A DNA stretch of 64,000 nt from JAFLCL01 sp039809495 (GCA_039809495.1 JBDHVC010000013.1:27416-91415), one strand, 5' to 3'. Positions 1 through 8,899 are shown, counted from the first letter of the stretch. Numbers and translations are program-made. Notes: generated by a model not told the origin, from the letters alone.

Positions 1-1380
1 AACCAGGACTGCGCCGGTGGGGACTGCGCGTGCGTCGCCCCCTTCCTCGACTGCGACGGCAGCGCGACCAACGGCTGCGAGGCGAACACGGCCAACGACA
101 CGAACCACTGCGGCGGGTGCGGCATCCGCTGCGGTGAGGGCGAGACGTGCAACGCGGGTCGATGCACCTGCGGCGGCGTGAGCGCCTCGGGCGCTGAGGC
201 CTGCCCTGGCGCGGCCAACGTCTGCTGCGCGAACACCTGCATCGACACCGACACCAACCCCGCGCACTGCGGCGGGTGCGGCGTCCGCTGCGGCGCCTCC
301 GAGACGTGTGGCGGCGGGCGGTGCCGCTGCGGCGGGACCGTCGGCGCCGCGCGCGCCGAGGCCTGCCCCGGCGCGGGGAACGAGTGCTGCGGCAGCGCGT
401 GCGTCGACACGCGCTCGAGCACGGGCAACTGCGCGAGCTGCGGGCACGACTGCGCCGCCGGCACCCCCCACGCGTCCATGATGTGCGCGATGTCGGCCTG
501 CACCTACTCGTCGTGCGACCCCGGCTGGCTCGACTGCACCGGCGGCGTCGCCAACGGCTGCGAGACGCCCTACAACGCGATCCCCAACTGCGGGAGCTGC
601 GGCAACAACTGCTCCAGCGTCCAGCACGCGACCCGCACCTGCTCGTCGAGCGGCACCTGCGACTACTCGAGCTGCGACGCCGGCTGGCTCGACTGCACCG
701 GCGGACGCACCAACGGCTGCGAGACGCCCTACAACGCGATCCCCAACTGCGGGAGCTGCGGCAACAACTGCTCCAGCGTCCAGCACGCGGCCCGCACCTG
801 CTCGTCGAGCGGCACCTGCGGCTACTCGAGCTGCGACGCCGGCTGGCTCGACTGCACCGGCGGCATCGCCGACGGCTGCGAGACGCCGAACAACGCCCTC
901 CCCAACTGCGGGAGCTGCGGCAACAACTGCTCCAGCGTCCAGCACGCGGCCCCCATCTGCGCCACGAGCGGCACCTGCGACTACTCGAGCTGCGACGCCG
1001 GCTGGCTCGACTGCACCGGCGGGCGCGCCAACGGCTGCGAGACGCCCTACAACGCGATCCCCAACTGCGGGAGCTGCGGCAACAACTGCTCCAGCGTCCT
1101 GCACGCGACCCGCACCTGCTCGTCGAGCGGCACCTGCGGCTACTCGAGCTGCGACGCCGGCTGGCTCGACTGCACCGGCGGCATCGCCGACGGCTGCGAG
1201 ACGCCGAACAACGCCCTCCCCAACTGCGGGAGCTGCGGCAACACCTGCTCCAGCGTCCTGCACGCGACGCCCGCGTGCACGATGAGCGGCTCGTGCACCT
1301 TCACGACGTGCGAGACGGGATACAGCGACTGCGACGGCGACGTGACCAACGGCTGCGAGCATACCGGCGCGAGCTGCTAG
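1..1380 (+). CDS. Cys-rich tandem-repeat secreted protein (5' end outside window)
   Basis: The reading frame is open from the first base, so the start lies outside the window; 459 residues are visible. The first ~165 visible residues carry two to three copies of a Cys-rich module with HCGGCGxRCG and EACPGAxNxCC motifs. From residue ~169 there are five full and one partial copies of a 53-residue module containing SSCDxGWLDCTGG, NGCETPxN, NCGSCGNNCSSV and a closing C-T-C. Regular cysteine spacing suggests a disulphide-stabilised extracellular or cell-surface rod. Such proteins are common in myxobacteria, but their function is unknown to me. No membrane anchor is visible at the C-terminus, which ends inside a partial repeat. 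Confidence 0.85.
   Translation, partial: NQDCAGGDCACVAPFLDCDGSATNGCEANTANDTNHCGGCGIRCGEGETCNAGRCTCGGVSASGAEACPGAANVCCANTCIDTDTNPAHCGGCGVRCGASETCGGGRCRCGGTVGAARAEACPGAGNECCGSACVDTRSSTGNCASCGHDCAAGTPHASMMCAMSACTYSSCDPGWLDCTGGVANGCETPYNAIPNCGSCGNNCSSVQHATRTCSSSGTCDYSSCDAGWLDCTGGRTNGCETPYNAIPNCGSCGNNCSSVQHAARTCSSSGTCGYSSCDAGWLDCTGGIADGCETPNNALPNCGSCGNNCSSVQHAAPICATSGTCDYSSCDAGWLDCTGGRANGCETPYNAIPNCGSCGNNCSSVLHATRTCSSSGTCGYSSCDAGWLDCTGGIADGCETPNNALPNCGSCGNTCSSVLHATPACTMSGSCTFTTCETGYSDCDGDVTNGCEHTGASC
505..1378 (+). repeat. 159-bp in-frame tandem repeat, five full copies plus a partial sixth
   Basis: Units begin at 505, 664, 823, 982, 1141 and 1300, exactly 159 bp (53 codons) apart. Units 3 and 5 (both with GGIADGCETPNNALPNCG) resemble each other more than their neighbours, as do units 2 and 4 (GGR-T/A-NGCETPYNAIPNCG). 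This indicates a 318-bp higher-order unit that was duplicated after the first expansion. The last unit is diverged, as is usual at array edges. Confidence 0.93.
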
Positions 1381-1421
1381 CGCGCCGCGCGACGACGCGG
1401 CGCTCGCCGGGGCGCGAGCGC

Positions 1422-1450
1422 TTGACCGCGCGGCTCCGGGCCGTGATGGT
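1422..1450 (+). promoter_or_regulatory. Candidate sigma70-type promoter, leaderless
   Basis: TTGACC at 1422-1427, a 17-base spacer, then GATGGT at 1445-1450. The ATG of the antiporter gene follows after only 8 bases, so transcription would begin at or next to the start codon. No Shine-Dalgarno sequence is present. Inferred by consensus only. Confidence 0.4.
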
Positions 1451-1458
1451 GGCGCGCC

Positions 1459-2727
1459 ATGCACGACGCCCACAGCTTCGGTGAGCACGCGCCGCTCCTC
1501 TCGATCGCGCCCTTCGCGCTCCTGCTCGCGGCCATCGCGATCCTGCCGCTCGCGGCCCCTCACTTCTGGGAGAGCAACCGAAACAAGGGGATCGTCGCGG
1601 CGCTGCTCTCGGCCCCCGTCGCGATCTACCTCGGCCTCGTCTACCCCGCCGGCCTCGTCCACAGCGCGATCGAGTACGTCTCGTTCCTCGCGCTCCTCGG
1701 CTCGCTCTTCGTCATCGCCGGCGGCATCCACATCGACGCGGATCTCGAGGGCCGGCCCTCCACGAACACCGCCATCCTCGCGATCGGCGCCGTGCTCGCG
1801 AGCCTCGTCGGGACGACGGGCGCGAGCATGCTGCTCATCCGCCTCCTGCTCCGGACCAATTCGGAGCGGAAGAGGCGCGCGCACATCCCCTTCTTCTTCC
1901 TCCTCGTCGTCTCGAACTGCGGCGGCCTGCTCACGCCGCTCGGTGATCCACCGCTCTTCCTCGGCTACCTGCGAGGCGTCCCCTTCGGCTGGACGTTCGG
2001 CCTCTTGCCCTTCTGGCTGCTCGCGAACGCGTACCTCCTCGCGCTCTTCTACGCGATCGACGCGCGCGCGTATCGCGCCGAGGCGCCCGAGGACATCGCG
2101 CGCGACAAGGCGTCCGTCGATCCGCTGCGGGTCCGCGGGCTCCCGAACGTCGCGCTCCTCTTCGGCGTGATCGGCGCGGTCTTCCTCGACACGCCCTGGC
2201 GCGAGTCGGCGATGGTCGCCCTCACGCTCGTCTCGATCTTCGCCGTGTCGAAGAAGGCGCGCGAAGAGAACGGCTTCAGCTTCGGGCCGATCCTCGAGGT
2301 GGCCGTCCTCTTCGCGGGCATCTTCGTGACGATGGTCCCCGCCCTCGCCATGCTCGAGGCACGCGGCGCGGAGCTCGGGCTCGTGCACCCGTGGCAGTAC
2401 TTCCTCGTCACGGGTGGCCTCTCGAGCGTCCTCGACAACGCTCCGACCTACCTCACCTTCTTCTCCGCGGCTCAGGGGCTCTCCGAGGCACGTCACCTCG
2501 CGCCCGAGATCGTCGGGATGCCCAACGCCTTCCTCGTCGCGATCAGCGTCGGGGCGGTGTTCATGGGCGCGAACACCTACATCGGCAACGGCCCGAACTT
2601 CATGGTGAAGGCCATCGCGGAGGCGTCGAGGTACGAGACCCCCTCCTTCTTCGGCTACGCGGGGCGAGCCCTCCTCGTCCTCGCCCCCGTCTACGTCGCG
2701 ATCACGCTCTATCTCGTCGTCGGCTGA
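1459..2727 (+). CDS. Sodium:proton antiporter, CitMHS/NhaD-like
   Basis: A 422-residue integral membrane protein with about 11-12 hydrophobic segments beginning near residue 12. It has features of the ion-transporter superfamily: GGLLTPLGDPPLFLG (near residue 153), LSSVLDNAPTYLTFF (near 318) and GANTYIGNGPNFMVKA (near 373), the paired Asn/Pro-containing re-entrant regions of this fold. The family exports Na+ or transports dicarboxylates across the inner membrane; the exact substrate cannot be read from sequence. Length is normal. The ATG at 1459 is preceded by a promoter-like sequence rather than a ribosome binding site. The 3' end overlaps a possible small convergent gene. Confidence 0.85.
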   Translation: MHDAHSFGEHAPLLSIAPFALLLAAIAILPLAAPHFWESNRNKGIVAALLSAPVAIYLGLVYPAGLVHSAIEYVSFLALLGSLFVIAGGIHIDADLEGRPSTNTAILAIGAVLASLVGTTGASMLLIRLLLRTNSERKRRAHIPFFFLLVVSNCGGLLTPLGDPPLFLGYLRGVPFGWTFGLLPFWLLANAYLLALFYAIDARAYRAEAPEDIARDKASVDPLRVRGLPNVALLFGVIGAVFLDTPWRESAMVALTLVSIFAVSKKAREENGFSFGPILEVAVLFAGIFVTMVPALAMLEARGAELGLVHPWQYFLVTGGLSSVLDNAPTYLTFFSAAQGLSEARHLAPEIVGMPNAFLVAISVGAVFMGANTYIGNGPNFMVKAIAEASRYETPSFFGYAGRALLVLAPVYVAITLYLVVG

Positions 2728-2930
2728 CAGCGCGCGGCGAGCGTCCGCTCCATCGCGTCGAAGGCCTCGTCGGAGAGGCTCGCCATGCTCGCCCGGGCGA
2801 TCACGGTGGAGAGGAGCAGGAGGAGCGCGATGAAGCCGACGCCCAGCACGGCGCCCGCGACGCGATCGACGAGGAAGCCCAGGGCCGCCGCGGAGGGGAG
2901 AGATCCGAGTCCGCCATACGCCCCTACCAG
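2709..2930 (-). CDS. Candidate small membrane protein or gene remnant
   Basis: This minus-strand frame reads about 73 codons from a CTG at 2930 to a TAG at 2709. Third positions are nearly all G or C, as in genuine genes here. It encodes a hydrophobic stretch (VLGVGFIALLLLLSTVIA) followed by a short soluble tail. No ATG or GTG start lies in frame near its beginning, and the frame stays open further upstream under the methyltransferase gene. It could be a real small protein with an unusual start or a decayed 3' fragment. It overlaps the end of the antiporter gene by 19 bases in convergent orientation. Confidence 0.3.
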   Translation of the reverse strand: MVGAYGGLGSLPSAAALGFLVDRVAGAVLGVGFIALLLLLSTVIARASMASLSDEAFDAMERTLAARCQPTTR

Positions 2931-3004
2931 ACGCGCACGAAGAACCCACCGCTGCGCCGAGGTCTCAATTGCGCGCCTACGTGCCCCATCGAATGCTCGC
3001 CCCC

Positions 3005-3634
3005 ATGTCCCCTCCCATCCCCCCCGAACGCGATCATTGGGAGCGCGTGTTCCGCGAGAAGCGCGAGGACGAGGTCTCGTGGTTTGAGGAGCGAGCCGCC
3101 CTCTCCCTCGGGCTCGTCGAGCGAACCGGAGCGCCGAAGACGGCGCGGATCGTCGACGTCGGGGCGGGCGCGTCGCGGCTCGTCGACGCCCTCGTCGAGG
3201 CCGGCTACTCCGACCTCACCGTCGTCGACATCGCCGAGGCGGCGCTCGAGAAGGCGCGCGCGCGGCTCGGCGAGCGGGCGCGGGAGGTGCGCTGGCTCGC
3301 GCGCGACGTGCGGACGTGGGAGCCCGAGGAGCGCTTCGACGTCTGGCACGATCGCGCGGTGTTCCACTTCATGGTCGAGGAGGAGGACCGCGAGGCGTAC
3401 CTCGCCACCCTCCAGCGCGCGCTCCCGGTCGGTGGCCACGCCATCCTCGCGACGTTCGCGAGCGACGGGCCCGAGCGCTGTAGCGGGCTCCCCGTCGTGC
3501 GCTACGAGCCGGAAGACCTCGCGGCGACGCTCGGCCCGGACTTTCGCCTCGTCGAGAGCCGCAAGGACGCGCACCGAACGCCCGCGGGCAAGGTGCAGTC
3601 GTTCCAGTACAGCCGCTTCGAGCGCGTGAGCTGA
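3005..3634 (+). CDS. Class I SAM-dependent methyltransferase
   Basis: About 209 residues. Motif I is IVDVGAGASRLVDAL, followed by an acidic residue after the second strand (TVVDIAE) and a motif II-like region (FDVWHDRAVFHF). The N-terminus HWERVFREKREDEVSWFE is typical of a widespread family of small uncharacterised methyltransferases, which favours the ATG at 3005. In-frame ATGs also exist at 2969 and 2993. The substrate is unknown, and nothing nearby indicates one. Confidence 0.85.
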   Translation: MSPPIPPERDHWERVFREKREDEVSWFEERAALSLGLVERTGAPKTARIVDVGAGASRLVDALVEAGYSDLTVVDIAEAALEKARARLGERAREVRWLARDVRTWEPEERFDVWHDRAVFHFMVEEEDREAYLATLQRALPVGGHAILATFASDGPERCSGLPVVRYEPEDLAATLGPDFRLVESRKDAHRTPAGKVQSFQYSRFERVS

Positions 3635-3656
3635 TCCCGCGGGTCGAAGGCGCCCC

Positions 3657-4295
3657 TCACCCCATCCGCTCGATCGTCTCCCCCACCAGCGCGTCGCGGC
3701 TCTCGGCCACGCGCTCGGCGAGGGCGCGGAGCTCGTCGAGGAGGGCGTCGTGGCAGCTCGGATCGACGGCGAGGCGCGGGCGAGGCGCGAGGATGCGGAC
3801 GAGGACGTCGCGGACGAAGCGGGGGTCGGCGTAGCGAGCGGGCGTCTCGCGGCCGGCGAGGCGGCGCTGCATCGTGAGGAAGCGGACGCGGCCCTCGGGC
3901 TCGCGGAAGCGGATCTCGGAGGCGAGCGGCTCCTCGCGGGCGGCCGTGACGGCGAGCGCGTAGTCGGCGAGGGCGTCGCGCTCGAGGTGGGCGAGCTCGC
4001 CGTCGAGGAAGAGCTCCGTGCCGACGTGGGCGATGGCGCGCGCGGCGCCCCAGGAGAGGCCGCGGCGCTCGAGGCGGGGGCCCGCGTCCACACAGAGCGC
4101 GACGAAGCGATCGCCGCCGTGGAAGGCCTCGTCCGTGCGGTAGTGCTCCTTCACGCCCGCGGCGAGGGTCGGCTCGGTGATCTCCGCGAGGCGCGAGGCC
4201 GACATCGAGGCGAAGTCGGGGAGCATCGCGCCGAGGAGGAAGGAGGGGTCGCGGTCGAGCCGGCGCGCGACGACGAGGTGGGCGAAGAAGTTCAA
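3657..4295 (-). CDS. AcpH/DUF479-like hydrolase (putative acyl-carrier-protein phosphodiesterase)
   Basis: A 212-residue protein starting with a TTG codon that overlaps the miaA stop as TTGA, so translation is probably coupled. The start NFFAHLVVARR and DPSFLLGAMLPDF resemble the opening of ACP phosphodiesterases (E. coli AcpH: NFLAHLHLA, then a G-x-x-x-x-D-F element). A HYRTDEAFH motif and AIAHVGTELFLDGEL follow, with His and Asp residues consistent with a metal-dependent HD-like all-helical fold. AcpH removes phosphopantetheine from ACP; this activity is inferred only and family similarity is distant. It is the third gene of the mutL-miaA operon. Confidence 0.55.
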   Translation of the reverse strand: MNFFAHLVVARRLDRDPSFLLGAMLPDFASMSASRLAEITEPTLAAGVKEHYRTDEAFHGGDRFVALCVDAGPRLERRGLSWGAARAIAHVGTELFLDGELAHLERDALADYALAVTAAREEPLASEIRFREPEGRVRFLTMQRRLAGRETPARYADPRFVRDVLVRILAPRPRLAVDPSCHDALLDELRALAERVAESRDALVGETIERMG

Positions 4296-5263
4296 GGAGG
4301 GGGCTCCGAGCTGAGCGACGCGTGCGCGCCGGGCGCGTCGAGAAAGGCGCGCACGTCGCGCTCGATGGCGTCGACGGACACGACGTCGAGATCGTAGCGA
4401 GCCGACACGCCGGGCTCGCTCCGAAACCACGTGCGCTGACGCCGCGCGTACACGAAGGACGCGCGCAGGATGGCCTCCCGCATCGCCTCGAGGTCGCGGA
4501 CGCCGTCGAGGTGCTCGACCACCTCGCGGTAGCCCACGCTCCCGAACGCCCGCGCCTCGCGCGGCCAGCAGAGGAGGAGGCCGCGCACCTCCTCGACGAG
4601 CCCGCGCCGGAGCATCTCGTCCGTGCGCGCGGCGAGCCTGGCTCGGAGCACCTCGCGGTCGCGATCGAGCGCGAGGAAGAAGGTGGGCCGCCGCGGCGCC
4701 CCGAGCGCGTGCTCGTGGCGCAGCTCGCCGAGCGGACGCCCCGTCTGCTCGAAGATCTCGAGCGCGCGCACGATGCGGAGCGCGTCGTTCGGGTGGATCG
4801 CGCTCGCCGCGCGCGGATCGACGCGAGCGAGCCGCTCATGCAGGCGAGGGGCGCCGTCCTGCGCGACACGGCGCTCGAGCTCGGCGCGCAGACGCGGCTC
4901 GGGCGCCGGGAGCGCGACGAGGCCGCGGACGAGCGCGCGCAGCCAGAGCCCGGTCCCGCCGACCACGATGGGGACGCGCCCGCGCTCCTGCACGGCTCGG
5001 ATCGCGGCGTCGGCCATCGACGCGTAGCGCGCCGCGTCGATCGGCTCGTCGGGATCGACGACGTCGACGAGGTGGTGTCGGATCGAGCCGAGCTCCTCGC
5101 GGGTCGGCTTGGCCGAGCCGACGTCGAAGCCTCGATAGACCTGCACGGAGTCCGCGCCGATCAGCTCGCCGCCGAGCCGGCGCGCGAGCTCGATCGCGAG
5201 CGCCGTCTTGCCGCTGGCGGTCGTCCCGGCGACGACGACGATGGGCGAGGACGGCGGGCTCAC
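4292..5263 (-). CDS. miaA: tRNA dimethylallyltransferase MiaA
   Basis: A 323-residue enzyme that adds dimethylallyl to A37 of tRNAs reading UNN codons. It has the P-loop GTTASGKTALAIELARR near residue 13, GADSVQVYRGFDVGSAKPT, RHHLVDVVDP and VPIVVGGTGLW, all family signatures, plus the C-terminal helical region with FVYARRQRTWFR. The GTG start at 5263 overlaps the mutL stop as GTGA, and its stop overlaps the next gene's start as TTGA. The mutL-miaA pairing is conserved in many bacteria. Confidence 0.96.
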   Translation of the reverse strand: MSPPSSPIVVVAGTTASGKTALAIELARRLGGELIGADSVQVYRGFDVGSAKPTREELGSIRHHLVDVVDPDEPIDAARYASMADAAIRAVQERGRVPIVVGGTGLWLRALVRGLVALPAPEPRLRAELERRVAQDGAPRLHERLARVDPRAASAIHPNDALRIVRALEIFEQTGRPLGELRHEHALGAPRRPTFFLALDRDREVLRARLAARTDEMLRRGLVEEVRGLLLCWPREARAFGSVGYREVVEHLDGVRDLEAMREAILRASFVYARRQRTWFRSEPGVSARYDLDVVSVDAIERDVRAFLDAPGAHASLSSEPPP

Positions 5264-7056
5264 GAGCCCTCGGAGCGCCGCGCGAGGTCGTCGAGCGCGA
5301 TCGCGTGAACGAACACGCGCGCGTGGTGCGGCGTCGGGGAGCTCGGCGGGGCGGCGTCGAGCGCGCGCACGAGCGCGGCCTGCTCGTCGAACGAGAGCGC
5401 CTCGCCCGGGCGGATCGCCGCCTCGCAGGCGATCGCCGCGAGCGCCGCGTCGAGCGGATCGACGCCGGGGCGGGGCGCGCCGAGCGCGAGCGCCTCGAGC
5501 ACGCGGTGGAGCAGGCGCTCGAGCGAGGCGCGCCGGGCAATCACCGGGATCCCGACGAGCAGCGCCTCGCGCTCGCCGAAGAGGCGCGCCTCGAGCCCGA
5601 GCGTCGCGAGCAGCGGCTCCTTCTCCGCGAGCGTCCGAGCCTCGAGCTCGTCGAGCGCGACGCGCGCGGGCATGAGGAGGCGGCTCGAAGCGACCTCTCC
5701 GTCTCGGTGAGCGAGCGCGAGGCGCGCGAGCAGGACGCGCTCGTCCGCCGCGTGCCGATCGATCACGACGAGCCCCGACGCGGCCTCGCAGACCAGGTAG
5801 CGACGCTCGAGCTCTCCGAGCAGACGCGTGGCGAGCGGGCCTCGGCTCGCTGGGGCCCCGGCGAGGGCGCTCGCCTCGGCGGGCGCGTGGCTCGGAGCGA
5901 GCGCCTCGGCGACGCGCGCGGAGGCGGGCTCGAGCGGGGCGTAGGGGCGCGTCTCGTGGCGGGGCTCGGCGCTCGCGCTCCGACCCATCGGCGCGCGCGC
6001 GGCGAAGGGTCGTTGGCCGAGCCCCGACGCGAGGATGCGCGTCACGGCCGAGAAGACGACGCTCGCGTCGGCGAAGCGCACCTCGGACTTCTGCGGGTGC
6101 ACGTTCACGTCCACCCGCGCGGGATCGAGTTCGATCCAGATCGCCCCGATCGGGAAGCGGCCCGCCGGGAGCGCGTCGCCGTAGGCGAACGCGACGGCCC
6201 GCAGGAGCGCGCGATCGCGCACGATGCGGCCGTTGACCGACGGGTGCAGGCGCAGCGCGCCCTGCCGAGCCCGCTCGGGCGCGCCGAGCACGGCGCGGAC
6301 GCGGACCCCGTCGCGCTCGCCCTCGATCGAGACGAGCCTCTCGCCCGTGAACACCTGGTAGGCGCGCTGGTGGGGATCACCCGTGGGGGCCCAGTCCCGC
6401 GCGCGGCGACCGTCGCGGAGCCAGGAGAGCCGCAGCGAAGGCCGCGCGAGCGCGACGCGGAGCAGCGTCTCTCCGACGTGCGCCGACTCCGTCTCGAGCC
6501 GCTTCAGGAACTTCCGCCGGGCCGGGACGTTGAAGAAGAGATCGTCGACGCGCACGGTCGTGCCCGGGCTCCCCGCCCCGAGCCGCACGTCGAGCGCGCC
6601 GCCGCCCTCGACGCGGACCTCCGTCCCTTCGAGCGCGTCGTGAGGCCGCGTGCGGAGCTCGAAGCGGCTCACGGACGCGATCGACGGAAGCGCCTCGCCT
6701 CGAAAGCCCAGCGAGCGCACGACGTGGAGCTCCTCGAGCGAGCCGATCTTGCTCGTCGCGTGGCGCGAGAGCGCGAGCACGGCGTCCTGGCGATCCATCC
6801 CGAGGCCGTCGTCGCTCACCACGATCCGCGCGAGCCCTCCCTGTTCCGTCTCGACGCGGATCGACGTCGCCTGCGCGTCGAGCGCGTTCTCGACGAGCTC
6901 CTTCACCACGCTCGCGGGCCGCTCGACGACCTCCCCGGCCGCGATCTGATCGACGAGCGCGCTCTCGAGCATGCGGACGGGCCGCCGCCCCGTCGCCACG
7001 GCGGCGGCGCCAGCATCGTCCTTCGGCGACGACGTCATCGAAAGGGAGGCTCGCAC
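5260..7056 (-). CDS. mutL: DNA mismatch repair protein MutL
   Basis: A 598-residue GHKL ATPase that couples MutS mismatch recognition to downstream repair. The N-terminal ATPase has QIAAGEVVERPASVVKELVE, VSDDGLGMD, SRHATSKI and SLGFRGEALPSIASV. A transducer domain follows, then a variable linker (~340-400) and a C-terminal dimerisation domain beginning near residue 405. The endonuclease motif of nicking MutLs, DQHAx2Ex4E, is degraded here: it reads DRHAADERVLLA, without the final Glu and with Gln changed to Arg. The usual CPHGRP is TPHHAR. The start may be the GTG at 7056 or the ATG at 7038. First gene of the operon with miaA. Confidence 0.95.
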   Translation of the reverse strand: MRASLSMTSSPKDDAGAAAVATGRRPVRMLESALVDQIAAGEVVERPASVVKELVENALDAQATSIRVETEQGGLARIVVSDDGLGMDRQDAVLALSRHATSKIGSLEELHVVRSLGFRGEALPSIASVSRFELRTRPHDALEGTEVRVEGGGALDVRLGAGSPGTTVRVDDLFFNVPARRKFLKRLETESAHVGETLLRVALARPSLRLSWLRDGRRARDWAPTGDPHQRAYQVFTGERLVSIEGERDGVRVRAVLGAPERARQGALRLHPSVNGRIVRDRALLRAVAFAYGDALPAGRFPIGAIWIELDPARVDVNVHPQKSEVRFADASVVFSAVTRILASGLGQRPFAARAPMGRSASAEPRHETRPYAPLEPASARVAEALAPSHAPAEASALAGAPASRGPLATRLLGELERRYLVCEAASGLVVIDRHAADERVLLARLALAHRDGEVASSRLLMPARVALDELEARTLAEKEPLLATLGLEARLFGEREALLVGIPVIARRASLERLLHRVLEALALGAPRPGVDPLDAALAAIACEAAIRPGEALSFDEQAALVRALDAAPPSSPTPHHARVFVHAIALDDLARRSEGS

Positions 7057-7114
7057 GTGCCCCCGCTCGGCGCACGAGGACGTCGTGATCGCGTGCTCGC
7101 GAGGCTCGGCTCGA

Positions 7115-7144
7115 TTGACCGGTTTCGAGGCGGGGTGCTAGCGT
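7115..7144 (+). promoter_or_regulatory. Candidate sigma70-type promoter for the kinase at 7209
   Basis: TTGACC at 7115-7120, an 18-base spacer, and TAGCGT at 7139-7144 preceded by TGC, an extended -10. It lies in the divergent gap between mutL and the kinase and leaves a leader of about 60 bases. Consensus inference only. Confidence 0.42.
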
Positions 7145-7208
7145 CGCGACGCTCGAGGCCGGCCGACCCGCGCGGCATCCTCCGCCTCTCGAGACCCGTC
7201 GAGGCTGC

Positions 7209-8879
7209 GTGCTCAGTAAGATCTGTCCCGTCTGCAAGAGCGAGTACGAGGCCGGCGAGGTCTTCTGCCCGAACGACGGGACGCGGCTCACGACGGCGTC
7301 GGAGCTCGCCGCCGCGCCCGCCGCGTCCGACGATCCGCTGCTCGGCGCCGTGATCGACGAGCGCTACCGCGTGATCCGCCGGATCGGCGAGGGCGGCATG
7401 GGCATCGTCTACGAGGTCGAGCACATCGTCATCGAGAAGCGCCTCGCGCTGAAGGTGCTCCGCGACGACTACTCGAAGCGGCCGGACGTCGTCGCGCGCT
7501 TCCGCCAGGAGGCCAAGAGCGCGTCGCGGATCGGCAGCGAGCACATCGTCGACATCTCCGACTTCGGCGAGACGCCGTCGGGCGCGAGCTACTTCGTCAT
7601 GGAGCTGCTCGACGGCGAGGACCTCTCGGACACCCTCGCGCGCGAAGGCACGCTCCCGCTCGCGCGGACGGTCGACATCCTCTGCCAGTGCGCGCGCTCG
7701 CTCGCCTCGGCTCACGCGAAGGGCATCGTCCATCGCGACATGAAGCCCGAGAACATCTTCCTCATCCGGCGCGACGATCGCCCCGACTTCGTGAAGATCG
7801 TCGACTTCGGCATCGCGAAGATGAGCGATCTCGAGACGCCGGGGCAGCCGGGGCGAAAGCTCACGAAGACCGGCATGATCTTCGGGACTCCGGAGTACAT
7901 GTCGCCCGAGCAAGCGGCCGGTCGAAGCCTCGATCACCGCGTCGACATCTACGCCCTCGGCGTGATCTTCTTCGAGCTGCTCACCGGACGGGTTCCCTTC
8001 ACCGGGGACACGTTCATGGGGATCCTCACCCAGCACATGTTCGAGGAGCCGCCGCGGCTCTCCCAGGCCAACCCGAGCGTCAAGGTTCCCGACTCGGTCG
8101 AGGCGTTCGTCCAGCGCGCCCTCGCCAAGGAGCCGAACGATCGCTTCGCGACCTGCGACGAGTTCATCGAGGTGCTCGAGCAGGCCGTTCGCGGCATCGG
8201 CCCGTCGGACGCGGCCCCGATCGCCAAGCGGACGGGCACCCTCGCCGGAGCGAGCGCGAGCGAGCGCTCGACGCGGATGGGCTACGGGGATCAGGCGCGG
8301 CCCGTCGCGCCGCCCCAGGAGCCGCTCGCGATCGGCTCGGACGAGGGGCTCGCGACGCGCCCCAAGCGCTCGATGCTCGGCGCGGGGATCGTCCTCATCG
8401 TGCTCGCCGGCGGCGGCGCGGCGCTCGCCTACCTCTGGCTCGGCCGCGAGGGCGCGACGGCCGATCCGCCGAACGCCGTGTCGAGCTCCTCGACCCCTCC
8501 AGACACCCCGGACGCGGCGATCCTGATACCGGACGCGTTCATCCCCGCGCCCGACGCCGCCGAGCCCGACGCGGGCCCGGAGCGGATCGGGGTCGGGATC
8601 GTCACGACGCCGGCTGGAGCGCGGATCGAGGTCGTCGGTGACGACGGGATCTCCTGCGAGTCGGCCCCCTGCACGCTGCTCCTCCCCGTCGGCGAGCACG
8701 TCCGACTCCAGGCGCACCTCGGCGCGCGGACGACGACGGTCGAGGTCGACGTGGTGCGCGGGATGGCCCCCATCCTCGTCCGGCTGCGAGGAGGCGGCGG
8801 CAGCAGCCGCCCCGACGATGACCCGTCCGACCCCGCCGGCCCGCTCAAGATCCCGACGCTCTTCCGCGATCGCCCCTGA
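7209..8879 (+). CDS. Eukaryotic-like Ser/Thr protein kinase, zinc-ribbon N-terminus, transmembrane
   Basis: 556 residues with a GTG start. An N-terminal zinc-ribbon-like segment has Cys6, Cys9 and Cys20. The kinase domain spans about 52-315: Gly loop RIGEGGMGIVYEV, catalytic Lys in LALKVL, HRDMKPEN, VDFGIAKM and GTPEYMSPEQ, so it should be active. A transmembrane helix lies near 395-415 (AGIVLIVLAGGGAALAYLWL). An Asp-Ala-Pro rich spacer (IPDAFIPAPDAAEPDAG) follows, then a PEGA-like beta domain near 460-525. It is a cytoplasmic kinase linked to a periplasmic domain. The inducing signal and targets are unknown. Divergent from mutL; followed by a second kinase. Confidence 0.93.
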   Translation: MLSKICPVCKSEYEAGEVFCPNDGTRLTTASELAAAPAASDDPLLGAVIDERYRVIRRIGEGGMGIVYEVEHIVIEKRLALKVLRDDYSKRPDVVARFRQEAKSASRIGSEHIVDISDFGETPSGASYFVMELLDGEDLSDTLAREGTLPLARTVDILCQCARSLASAHAKGIVHRDMKPENIFLIRRDDRPDFVKIVDFGIAKMSDLETPGQPGRKLTKTGMIFGTPEYMSPEQAAGRSLDHRVDIYALGVIFFELLTGRVPFTGDTFMGILTQHMFEEPPRLSQANPSVKVPDSVEAFVQRALAKEPNDRFATCDEFIEVLEQAVRGIGPSDAAPIAKRTGTLAGASASERSTRMGYGDQARPVAPPQEPLAIGSDEGLATRPKRSMLGAGIVLIVLAGGGAALAYLWLGREGATADPPNAVSSSSTPPDTPDAAILIPDAFIPAPDAAEPDAGPERIGVGIVTTPAGARIEVVGDDGISCESAPCTLLLPVGEHVRLQAHLGARTTTVEVDVVRGMAPILVRLRGGGGSSRPDDDPSDPAGPLKIPTLFRDRP

Positions 8880-8899
8880 GCCCGCGGCGCACCTCGGCG

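Noticed and set aside
505..1378. CRISPR-like or non-coding tandem array
   Set aside because: The period is 159 bp without unique spacers, and the reading frame is maintained throughout as a Cys-rich protein.
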